Below, in pieces: positions 15,859 to 23,267 of a stretch of 64,000 nucleotides of DNA. Numbering within the stretch: the first letter of the stretch is position 1; each line of letters begins with the position of its first letter. The stretch covers positions 68,642 to 132,641 of the forward strand of contig VXTM01000004.1 in assembly GCA_009837445.1 (NCBI GenBank). The letters run 5' to 3'. The notes under the pieces were generated by a model. The model did not search any database and was not told the origin of the DNA. It saw only the letters and a list, made by a program, of their open reading frames with translations. The position numbers and the translations under genes were made by a program. The DNA comes from Acidimicrobiaceae bacterium. Its GTDB lineage: Bacteria; Actinomycetota; Acidimicrobiia; Acidimicrobiales; Aldehydirespiratoraceae.

Positions 15859-17013
15859 TCACAGCCGTTCCGGCTCGATGCCGGCCGCGGTCGCAGACCG
15901 GTGGTAGACGTCGGAGCGGCGGCGGCTGCGGGTGAACACGATCTGCCAGAGCTGCAGGGCCCGGGCCCGGAACGACCCGGCCGAGCTGAGCAGGTAATAG
16001 TCCCATGTGCGGCGGAAGCGCTCGTCGTAGGCGGGCAGATCGTCCCAGGCCGAGGTCACGTTGCGGTGCCAGGCCATGAGCGTGCGGTCGTAGTAGGGGC
16101 CGAAGTTGTGCACGTCCTCGATCACCCAGTCCTTCTCGGTGACCGACGAGATCTGAGCCAGCGACGGAACCACCCCTCCGGGGAATATGTACTTGTCGAA
16201 CCATGGGTCGGTGTGGTTCTTCGACACCAGCGAGCCGATGGTGTGGTGCAGCATCATCCCATCCTCAGCTAGGAGGCCGTTGCACCGCCGGAAGAACGTC
16301 TTGAGGTTGCGGGGACCGACGTGCTCCATCATCCCGATCGACACGATGCGGTCGAAGCGGCCCGCCACGTCCCGGTAGTCGCACTCGCGGATGTCGACGG
16401 GCAGGTCGGCGCAGACTTGGCGGGCCAGCCGGGCCTGCTCGTGCGCCGGCGTCACACCGGTGACTAGCGCGCCGTGCTCGGCCGCCGCGTGCCGGGCGAA
16501 GCCGCCCCAGCCGCAGCCGATGTCGAGCAGCCTCATGCCAGGCTCCAGGTGCAGCTTGCGGCAGATCAGCTCCAGCTTGTGCTCCTGGGCCTCGTCGAGG
16601 TCGGCGGCACGATGCCAGTAGCCGCACGAGTAGATCATGCGCTTGTCGAGCATTCGCTCGTACAGGTCGTTGCCGATGTCGTAGTGGGCCCGCGCGTTGC
16701 GGCGAGCCCGCCGCACCGTCTGGCGGTTGCGGGCCTGAGCCTTGAGGATGCGCAGCGTGAGTGCGGGTCTGGGCCGGATCAGCGACTGCAGATCGAGGGT
16801 CTGCACCTCCGCGATGAACTCGTCCAGCTGGTTGGCGTCCCACCAGCCCTCCTGGTACGACTCGCCCAGTCCGAGCTCGCGGTCGGCCAGCACCCGGGCC
16901 CAGAAGCGGTCGTCGTGCACGGCGATGTCGTGGGGCCGGTCACCGCCGACCTCGATCCCGGCCGTGCGCAGTATCTCGAGTCCCAGGTCTCTGGCTTCGT
17001 CGATGTCGGCCAC
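15859..17013 (-). CDS. cyclopropane-fatty-acyl-phospholipid synthase family methyltransferase
   Basis: SAM-dependent enzyme that modifies unsaturated acyl chains of membrane phospholipids by methylation or cyclopropanation. The N-terminal domain contains GLGESYQEGWWDANQLDEFI. The SAM-binding motif is LLDIGCGWGGFARHAA, followed by SIGMMEHVGPRNLKTFF and HHTIGSL, all Cfa hallmarks. At 384 residues it matches Cfa (about 380). The GTG start has no close ribosome site; AAGGAG lies about 14 bases upstream. It follows the acyl-CoA ligase on the same strand by 63 bases and may be read from the same transcript. Confidence 0.92.
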   Translation of the reverse strand: MADIDEARDLGLEILRTAGIEVGGDRPHDIAVHDDRFWARVLADRELGLGESYQEGWWDANQLDEFIAEVQTLDLQSLIRPRPALTLRILKAQARNRQTVRRARRNARAHYDIGNDLYERMLDKRMIYSCGYWHRAADLDEAQEHKLELICRKLHLEPGMRLLDIGCGWGGFARHAAAEHGALVTGVTPAHEQARLARQVCADLPVDIRECDYRDVAGRFDRIVSIGMMEHVGPRNLKTFFRRCNGLLAEDGMMLHHTIGSLVSKNHTDPWFDKYIFPGGVVPSLAQISSVTEKDWVIEDVHNFGPYYDRTLMAWHRNVTSAWDDLPAYDERFRRTWDYYLLSSAGSFRARALQLWQIVFTRSRRRSDVYHRSATAAGIEPERL

Positions 17014-17076
17014 CGCGTGTCACGTCTCCTTAACCGGATCGTCCAGGAAGGACGGTACTTGGTGCAGGACGGTTAC

Positions 17077-18678
17077 CTAGCCGAACCCGCCGAGGTCGAG
17101 GACGGTCGGACCGTCGGTGTGGCGGAGCTGGTGCTTGTTGACCTTGTGGGTGGCGGTCTTGGGGAGCTCGCCGAGGATCTCCAGGTAGCGGGGCCGGCAA
17201 AAGTCGGGAAGGGTGACTTCGCAGTGGCGAACCAGTTCGACCGGCTCGACGACCCGGCCGGGCTCGGCGGTCACCACCAGCTTGACCTCCTCCTCGCCCA
17301 GCTCTGAGGGCACGCCCACCGCGGCGCACTCGGCCACTGCGTCGAACTGGCAGACCGCTCGCTCGACCTCGGTGGAGGAGATCATCTCGCCCCGTCGGCG
17401 GATGGCGTCGGCGGCCCGGTCGACCCAGCGGATGTAGCCGTCGTCCTCGATGGTGGCCAGGTCTCCGGTATGGAACCACGAGTTCCTGAAAGCGGCCTCC
17501 GTGGCCTCGGTCTGGCGGTGGTAGCCGGTCATCATCACGCCTGGCACCCGGGGCCGGACCACCAGTTCGCCGACGGTGCCGGCGGGCACCTCGTTGTCGT
17601 TGGCGTCCACCACCGCCACCTCATACTGGGGCACCGGCCGTCCCGAGGCCCGGTACCGCATCGAGTCGTCGGGGCTCGTCGTGGAGAAGTGGCCGGTCTC
17701 GGTCATGGCGAACCCGGTCACCAGACGCAGGCCGAACCTCTCCTCGAAGTCGGCCCGCCGGTCCATCGGGATTCCGGCCGCGCCGTGCATCATGCGCACG
17801 GCGTGGTCGCGGTCGGCGGGGCCGGGCTCCTGGCGAAGCAGGATCGACGACACCGCCCCGACCACACCCACCTCGGTGGCGCCCGCGGCCCTCACCTGGT
17901 CCCAGAATGTGCTGGCCGAGAAGCGCGACACCAGGGCGGCCCGGCCGTCGACCACCAGCGCGGTGCCCAGCGTGGAGAAGCGGGCGTTGACGTGGTACAG
18001 CGGCAGCGCCGAGAACATCACGTCCTCGTCAGTGAGCCCCCACTGCTCGATCTTGATGCGAGCTTGCTCGATGGGGAACGCCTGGGGCAGCACCGCGCCC
18101 TTAGCCGGCCCAGTAGTGCCCGAGGTGTAGATGATGTTCATCGGATCACCCGGCCCGGGAGGCCGGAACGGCAGCGGCCGGTCGCCGGAGCCGCGGAGTT
18201 CGTCGTAGTCGAGCACGGCCACGTCGGCGGGAACGGTCCGAGCAGCCGCGATCGGTCCGGCCGTGAGGCCGGGGCCGCGTTGCACGACGGTCGTGACGTC
18301 GGGCGCAGCGGGAAGCTGTTCGGCCACGCGGTCGGCGAGCGAGCGGTCGAGAATCAGCATCCGGGCACCAGAGTGGTTGAGCACGTGGGCCAGCTGCTCG
18401 CCTCGCAACCCCGCGTTGACCGGACACTCGACCGCCCCGAGCCGCAGCAGGGCCAGCATGGTAACCACCGCCTCGGGATGGTTGGGCGACATGTGGCAGA
18501 CGACATTGCCCGCGGCTACCCCGGTCGCGGCCAGCCCTCCGGCCAGGCCTTCGGCCGCCTCGACGAGTTCGGCCCAGGTCCAGAGATTGCCGTCGAAGTC
18601 GAGCACCACCTGATCGGGATGCTCCTGGACCCGGGCCACACACAACGACCACAGATCCTTGTACTCGATGCCGGTCAC
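17077..18678 (-). CDS. AMP-binding acyl-CoA ligase/synthetase
   Basis: ATP-dependent activation of a carboxylic acid to its CoA thioester through an acyl-adenylate. Motif NIIYTSGTTGPAKGAVLPQ is the AMP-binding P-loop. GFAMTETGHFSTT, WFHTGDLATIEDDGYIRWVDRAADAIRRRGEMIS and the C-terminal PKTATHKVNKH (catalytic lysine) complete the family. Length is about 533 residues from GTG 18678; an upstream ATG at 18729 overlaps a 47-bp repeat and is less likely. It lies downstream of the carboxylase/thiolase operon, 172 bases away across two repeat copies. A beta-keto acid ligase role fits that context but is inference. Confidence 0.9.
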   Translation of the reverse strand: MTGIEYKDLWSLCVARVQEHPDQVVLDFDGNLWTWAELVEAAEGLAGGLAATGVAAGNVVCHMSPNHPEAVVTMLALLRLGAVECPVNAGLRGEQLAHVLNHSGARMLILDRSLADRVAEQLPAAPDVTTVVQRGPGLTAGPIAAARTVPADVAVLDYDELRGSGDRPLPFRPPGPGDPMNIIYTSGTTGPAKGAVLPQAFPIEQARIKIEQWGLTDEDVMFSALPLYHVNARFSTLGTALVVDGRAALVSRFSASTFWDQVRAAGATEVGVVGAVSSILLRQEPGPADRDHAVRMMHGAAGIPMDRRADFEERFGLRLVTGFAMTETGHFSTTSPDDSMRYRASGRPVPQYEVAVVDANDNEVPAGTVGELVVRPRVPGVMMTGYHRQTEATEAAFRNSWFHTGDLATIEDDGYIRWVDRAADAIRRRGEMISSTEVERAVCQFDAVAECAAVGVPSELGEEEVKLVVTAEPGRVVEPVELVRHCEVTLPDFCRPRYLEILGELPKTATHKVNKHQLRHTDGPTVLDLGGFG

Positions 18679-18716
18679 GATCTGCCGTCCACGGTTCACA
18701 CAACCCACCTGAACCG

Positions 18717-18763
18717 GAACTGGCAGCAAAATGCGCGCATAGCGTGCAAAACGCAGCCAATTC
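18717..18763. repeat. 47-bp hairpin repeat, copy 1
   Basis: Arms GAACTGGCAGC and GCAGCCAATTC (two mismatches from perfect pairing) flank a 25-base centre almost identical to copy 2 and containing the smaller hairpin TGCGCGC-ATA-GCGTGCA. It lies just upstream of the acyl-CoA ligase start. Confidence 0.8.
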
Positions 18764-18787
18764 GATAGGCGCGGCCGGGGCCTGCGG

Positions 18788-18834
18788 GAACTGGCAGCAG
18801 AATGCGCGCATAGCGTGCAAAACGCTGCCAGTTC
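18788..18834. repeat. 47-bp hairpin repeat, copy 2
   Basis: Perfect 11-bp arms GAACTGGCAGC/GCTGCCAGTTC around a 25-base centre. It is a direct repeat of copy 1, 71 bases apart, in the gap between the DUF35 gene stop and the acyl-CoA ligase start. Confidence 0.85.
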
Positions 18835-18850
18835 GGCGAGGCCGGGCCGG

Positions 18851-19264
18851 TCAAGACGGCACGACCTGGAACATGGGCAGGGACAGGCCCTCAGGACGGT
18901 CCTCGAAGGTGGCCTCGACCCGGTCGCCGATGGCTAGCCGGTCCATGTCGGGCTCGACGAGGTTGGCCAGCAGGCGGGGTGCCTCGTCCAGTTCGATGAC
19001 CGCCACCACGTAGGGCACGTCATCGGCCCAGGTGTCGTCGTAGAAGGCCACGTGAACCTCGGTGAACGTCCAGACCGTTCCCCCACCGCCCATCGTCTGC
19101 CACGAGAGCTCGCGGCTCCAGCAGCCGGGGCAGAGCTCGCGGGGCGGGAAGAACACCAGACCGCAGGCATCGCATCGGGGCAGCACGAGCTCGTGGCGGG
19201 CGGCCGCTTCCCAGTACGGGGCGGTGGCGGTGTCGTTGAGATCGGGGCGGGGCTTGCCGGTCAC
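18851..19264 (-). CDS. DUF35-type OB-fold/zinc-ribbon protein, thiolase partner
   Basis: 137-residue accessory protein. The N-terminal rubredoxin-like zinc ribbon uses CDACG and CPGCW (two CxxC knuckles about 14 residues apart). The C-terminal OB fold runs from about residue 60 (TVWTFTEVHVAF...VPYVVAVIELDEAPRLLANLV). Such proteins bind thiolase-like enzymes and are needed for their activity, as in steroid side-chain aldolases. It overlaps the thiolase stop by four bases (ATGA), so a complex made in fixed ratio is expected. Confidence 0.9.
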   Translation of the reverse strand: MTGKPRPDLNDTATAPYWEAAARHELVLPRCDACGLVFFPPRELCPGCWSRELSWQTMGGGGTVWTFTEVHVAFYDDTWADDVPYVVAVIELDEAPRLLANLVEPDMDRLAIGDRVEATFEDRPEGLSLPMFQVVPS

Positions 19265-20421
19265 TGGCCTCGCCCCAGCACCATCGTTGAGAACGTGGAG
19301 AACACCCCTCCGTTGCCGTGGGCCACCACCACCTCAGCGCCGTTCACCTGGCGGCGGCCGGCCGAGCCCTGAAGCTGGCGTACCGCGTCAAGCAGGTGGA
19401 AGACCCCGCCCGCGTGGCCGTGAGAGAGCATCCCGCCGTGGAGGTTGACCGGGCAGTCTGAGCCCAGCGCCAACGCGCCCGACTCGGCGTAGGGCCCGCC
19501 CTCGCCCTCGCCACACAGGCCCAGAGCCTCCACCCCGGCCACCACGCTGAACGTGCAGGCGTCGTGGATGTAGACCGCGTCGGCGTCGGCGACCGTCAGC
19601 CCGGCCCGCTCGAAGGCCCTCTCCGCCGACACCGGCCCGCCCAACTCGTGCAGGTCGGGGGCCTGGGAACCGATGTGATGGGTGACCGCCGAGCCGTAGC
19701 CGAGGATCCGGGCGTAGGGCACGCCCAGGCTGCGGGCCCGGTCGATGGAGGTCACCACGAAGGCCCCGCCTGCATCGGAGATCAGGGAGCAGTCGAGCCG
19801 GCGCAATGGCGATGAGATCATGGGCGACGCCTGGTGGTCGGCCAGGGTGATGGGGTCGCGCTTGTGGGCGTTGTCGTTGAGCGATGCGTGGTGGCGGGAG
19901 GTCACGGCCACCGCGCCGAGCTGCTCGCTGGTGGTGCCGTAGAGGTGCATGTGACGCTGGGCGAACAGGGCGTAGCCGCTGATCATGGCGATCTGGCCGT
20001 AGGGGGCCTCGAAGTCCTCGCCGCCGGTGAGCGTGCCCGGCGCCCGGCCCCGGCCCGAGCGGCGGATCGAGATGCCATTCTCTCCGTAGGTGCACAGCGC
20101 CGCCGTGCACATGCCGGCGTCGATGGCCGCGGCCACGTTGAGCAGCGCGGCGTGGTGGGTGCCGGGGCCGCCCACGTCGGTGACCACCGCCAGCTCGGGC
20201 CGCAGGCCCAGGTGCTCGGCCACCCGGCCGGCGTGCAGCATCATCGCCTGGGAGTAGCCCGAGAACGAGAACACCCCGTCGATGTCCGCCTTGGTCAGGC
20301 CGGCCGCTGCCACTGCGGCCGCACCTGCTTCGGCTTGGAGGCTGATGGCGCTGCGGCCGGGCAGCTTGCCGATGGCCGTCTCGGCCACCCCGACGATGGC
20401 GATGCCGTCGAGCACGCTCAC
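19261..20421 (-). CDS. thiolase-like (SCP2/Ltp2-type) protein lacking usual cysteines
   Basis: 386-residue thiolase-fold protein beginning LDGIAIVGVAETAIGKLPGRS. Family landmarks are VYIHDACTFS, DCPVNLHGGMLSHGHAGG and the C-terminal AHGNGGVFS. The nucleophilic cysteine region is replaced by GGPGTHHAA, and the C-terminal CGGG-type motif reads HGNGG, so classical thiolysis is doubtful. A retro-aldol or other C-C cleaving role like Ltp2 is more likely, which also fits the coupled DUF35 partner. The start is GTG 20421 in a GTGA overlap with HyuA2; longer frames run into that gene. Confidence 0.88.
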   Translation of the reverse strand: MSVLDGIAIVGVAETAIGKLPGRSAISLQAEAGAAAVAAAGLTKADIDGVFSFSGYSQAMMLHAGRVAEHLGLRPELAVVTDVGGPGTHHAALLNVAAAIDAGMCTAALCTYGENGISIRRSGRGRAPGTLTGGEDFEAPYGQIAMISGYALFAQRHMHLYGTTSEQLGAVAVTSRHHASLNDNAHKRDPITLADHQASPMISSPLRRLDCSLISDAGGAFVVTSIDRARSLGVPYARILGYGSAVTHHIGSQAPDLHELGGPVSAERAFERAGLTVADADAVYIHDACTFSVVAGVEALGLCGEGEGGPYAESGALALGSDCPVNLHGGMLSHGHAGGVFHLLDAVRQLQGSAGRRQVNGAEVVVAHGNGGVFSTFSTMVLGRGQ

Positions 20422-22445
20422 ACCGACCGCTCCCACAGCAGGCTGTCGGCGTCGACTCGCCGGCAGGACCATCGGGGTGGGATGGCATGAACGCTCCCCA
20501 GGCACTCGATCAGCGCCGGACCGTTCACCACGGTCTTCTCCGCAGTCAGGTCATCCAGGTCGAGGAGCAGTGTTGACAGGACACCCTCAGGCCAGCACAC
20601 GTTGCGCTCCTGGTCCCGCTGATCCCCCCGTCGGGGGACACCGGCAGGTCGATCGCGGCGGTGCCGCAGGCCTGCATAATCGGCGGGCGACTGGGTTCTG
20701 GGCATCGTGTGGCGGCCGGCTGCGAGCCGTTCCAAGACCTCGGCGGGAATCTCCGGCGGCAGGGAGAGCGTCTCAACGGCCACCGCGACGATTGGTCTCG
20801 CCGCGCCGTCGCCATGGCCGGCAGCCGCGAGCACCTGAGACGCGACCTCGGCGAGGTCGTCGTCGACGGTCGCTTCGACCGTCTGCTCCGCCCCGCTGTC
20901 ATCGACCAACTCGACATTGACCGGGGCCACCGCGACCGGCAGCCGCTCGGCCTGGAGGTCGAGCCGGGCCCGCGCCAGCAGACGGGCCAGGACGGTGGTC
21001 GCCCGCTCACCGGGCTCCATGCTCGCCTCGTAGCGTTGCCTGACGAGGCTGTCGACCAGGCCGCGGGCGCTGTAGACGCCGCTATGGGCGAACGACCGGA
21101 TCCGGCCGATCCCCGCCGATTCGGCCACCCCACCGGCGTGGAGCGGTCCGGCGCCCCCGAAGGCGTACAGCGTGGCGTCGGCCGCATCGACGCCGGCGTC
21201 CGCGAGGACCGACTGCAGCGCGGCCGCCGCCTTGGCGTGGGCCGCGGCCCGGACCATCAGCGCAGCATCCACTGGCTCGCCGCCGGCCAGGGGCGCGACG
21301 GCGTCGCACGCCGACTCCTCATCGAGCACGATGTCGCCGGGCAGCACCTGACCCTCGTCCAGAAGCCCCATCACCACGTCGGCGTCGGTGAGGGTGGGTT
21401 CGGCTCCGCCCCGGCCGAACGCGGCCGGGCCCGGCACCGCTCCGGCGCTGGCGGGCCCCACCGTCACCGTCCCGGAGGAGTCGACGGACGCGATCGACGA
21501 TCCCCCGAGGCCGACGGACACGATGCCGGCCACCGGCAACGCCACCCGCACACCCCGGATCTCGGGCGTTGGATCGATGTCGAAGTCCCCGTCACGTACC
21601 AGGCCGATGTCGAGAGTGGTGCCGCCCATGTCGAAGGCCACCGCGGTCGCGTCGCCGTCTCGGAGGGTCTCGGCCGCGGCGAGTCCTAGCCCCGCCGCGG
21701 GTCCGGAGCTGTAGGTGCTGATGGCGGTGGTACGGGCCGTGCGGCTGCAAGTGCCGTCGGAGCGGGCGGCCAGCAGCGGCACGGTCAGCCCGGCCTGCTG
21801 GAGGATCCCCTCGGTGCGGTAAAGGAGCTTGGCCATGGGTCGGCTCAGGTAGGCGTTGAGCACCGCGGTGCTGGTGCGGACCGCGTCGTCGGAGGTGCCG
21901 GCCGTCTCCCGCCCCATCGTCAGGGACATCGAGCGCAGGTAGTGGGCCGGGTAGCGGTCCCGGACCAGTTCCCGCAGACGGGCCTCGTCCTCGCGGCGCC
22001 CGGCGGGCAGGCTGACCACCGTCTGGCGCACACCTTGTTGAACGAGACCGCGGCACATCCTGAGAACCTCTTCGGCTGCTGAAGCCGGGTCCACGCCCAT
22101 CACGTGGTCGGGACTCACGAATACACCGAGAGCGGGGGCGGGGTCTGACGGCCCGTACAGCGACTTCTCCGCCCCGGCCTCGACCAGCAGACCCACGGTG
22201 TCGCCCGTGCCGGTGACGACGGCGTTGGTGCCGATGGTGGTGGCCAGGCGGAACAGGCCGACGTCTCCCAGGAAGTCCTCCAGGGACTCGCCGAACGCTG
22301 CCGCGCCGCCGGCCAGGCACGCCATCACCGAGCGGGTCAGGTCGAAGTGCGTGGTGGGGACCTTGACCGACGCGGCCAGCTCCCCGTTGGAGAACACCCC
22401 GTCGGTGAAGGTGCCGCCCATGTCGATGCCGACCGAGTAGGTCAC
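20418..22445 (-). CDS. hydantoinase/oxoprolinase subunit A family protein (HyuA2)
   Basis: 675-residue ATP-grasping HyuA-type subunit. N-terminal GIDMGGTFTDGVF and TTIGTNAVVTGTGDTVGLLVEAG are the acetate/sugar-kinase-like nucleotide site. AFDMGGTTLDIGLV is the second phosphate motif, followed by GGSSIASVDSSGTVTVGPASAGAVPGPAAFGRGG. With HyuB, such proteins form ATP-dependent hydrolases or ketone carboxylases. It is shorter and more divergent than HyuA1 at 25460, as expected for the alpha/alpha' pair of acetophenone carboxylase. GTG start in a GTGA overlap with the unknown gene upstream; downstream GTGA overlap with the thiolase. Confidence 0.9.
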   Translation of the reverse strand: MTYSVGIDMGGTFTDGVFSNGELAASVKVPTTHFDLTRSVMACLAGGAAAFGESLEDFLGDVGLFRLATTIGTNAVVTGTGDTVGLLVEAGAEKSLYGPSDPAPALGVFVSPDHVMGVDPASAAEEVLRMCRGLVQQGVRQTVVSLPAGRREDEARLRELVRDRYPAHYLRSMSLTMGRETAGTSDDAVRTSTAVLNAYLSRPMAKLLYRTEGILQQAGLTVPLLAARSDGTCSRTARTTAISTYSSGPAAGLGLAAAETLRDGDATAVAFDMGGTTLDIGLVRDGDFDIDPTPEIRGVRVALPVAGIVSVGLGGSSIASVDSSGTVTVGPASAGAVPGPAAFGRGGAEPTLTDADVVMGLLDEGQVLPGDIVLDEESACDAVAPLAGGEPVDAALMVRAAAHAKAAAALQSVLADAGVDAADATLYAFGGAGPLHAGGVAESAGIGRIRSFAHSGVYSARGLVDSLVRQRYEASMEPGERATTVLARLLARARLDLQAERLPVAVAPVNVELVDDSGAEQTVEATVDDDLAEVASQVLAAAGHGDGAARPIVAVAVETLSLPPEIPAEVLERLAAGRHTMPRTQSPADYAGLRHRRDRPAGVPRRGDQRDQERNVCWPEGVLSTLLLDLDDLTAEKTVVNGPALIECLGSVHAIPPRWSCRRVDADSLLWERSV

Positions 22446-23218
22446 GGCCGGACCACCGTTCCCGCCAGTACACGCGATGCGTGTCGCACCAGTTCAGGCG
22501 CCACGCCTGCGTCCAGTGGCGGCGTGATGACCTCGCCGGGATCGCCAGCGGCCCGGGTCCGGTCCAGCCCGCGCTCCAGGGCCGCAGCCGAGTCGAAGGC
22601 CTCGGCCGGCAGGTAGCCGAGCCCCAGCGAGCAGCCCCGGCCGGAGACCCAGCGGTCGTACCCGAGCGATGCCACGACTTCGGGACCGCCCGCGACCAGC
22701 ACCAGGTCGATGCGCAGGTGAGCGGCCGCGTTGAGGAGGGGGCGGTGGGCCTCGGCCGCGGCGTCCTCGCCGGCCCACGAGATCGTCGCGTCCTCCATCA
22801 CGGCGGCTCGTCGCACTCCGCAGGCGCCCAGCGCCCGGAGCCGGTCCACCGCGGCGTCCGAGGCGTCGTCGAGAAGGTCCTGAACGTCCTGGATCGCCGA
22901 ACTACCTGCGAGTTTTCCACCTCTGCGGTGGATTCCTGACAGAAGTTCGCTGGACAGCGGACCCGGCACCACCCCGAGCACGGGAAGCGCCCCCGGGGTT
23001 GCCACCAGCCCGGTCGTCACCGAGTCGGGATCTTGCGCCTCGCCGGTCCAGGGCGCACAGCAGCACGCAAGCCCAAGGGCCCTAGACCCCTCGTCGATGC
23101 AGCGGACCTGGCCGTTGACGTCGTCGGGCCAGGCCCGACCCAGCGCGGCCGCGCCCACCGCGCCGGGCACCAGCGCGGTCAACCGGCTCAACGCCCCCTC
23201 CCAACCCGTTCTGTGCAC
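22442..23218 (-). CDS. unknown protein in the carboxylase-like operon
   Basis: 258-residue soluble protein with no recognised family. Visible features are a VLGVVPGPLSSELLSG loop that recalls uroporphyrinogen-decarboxylase-like TIM barrels, a CCCAPW cluster near residue 52, GVRRAAVMEDATISW, and LRIDLVLVAGGPEVVASLGYD. The UroD-like idea is weak. It sits between HyuB and HyuA2, with a four-base GTGA overlap to HyuA2, so it is co-translated with the complex. Acetophenone carboxylase has an extra fifth subunit, and this could be a functional counterpart; no homology can be claimed by eye. Confidence 0.7.
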   Translation of the reverse strand: MHRTGWEGALSRLTALVPGAVGAAALGRAWPDDVNGQVRCIDEGSRALGLACCCAPWTGEAQDPDSVTTGLVATPGALPVLGVVPGPLSSELLSGIHRRGGKLAGSSAIQDVQDLLDDASDAAVDRLRALGACGVRRAAVMEDATISWAGEDAAAEAHRPLLNAAAHLRIDLVLVAGGPEVVASLGYDRWVSGRGCSLGLGYLPAEAFDSAAALERGLDRTRAAGDPGEVITPPLDAGVAPELVRHASRVLAGTVVRP

Positions 23219-23267
23219 GCTTTCCCGGTGTATGCCCGGATAAGCGCGAACAGAGCCGTGAGACGGG

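Noticed and set aside
18717-18834. Repeat pair considered as ends of an insertion sequence
   Set aside because: The two 47-bp elements are direct copies with only 24 bases between them and no transposase gene.
20546-20760. Possible frameshift near the C-terminus of HyuA2
   Set aside because: The main frame keeps the VCWPxG...NGPALIE...IPPRW pattern seen in HyuA1, so the gene appears intact though divergent.
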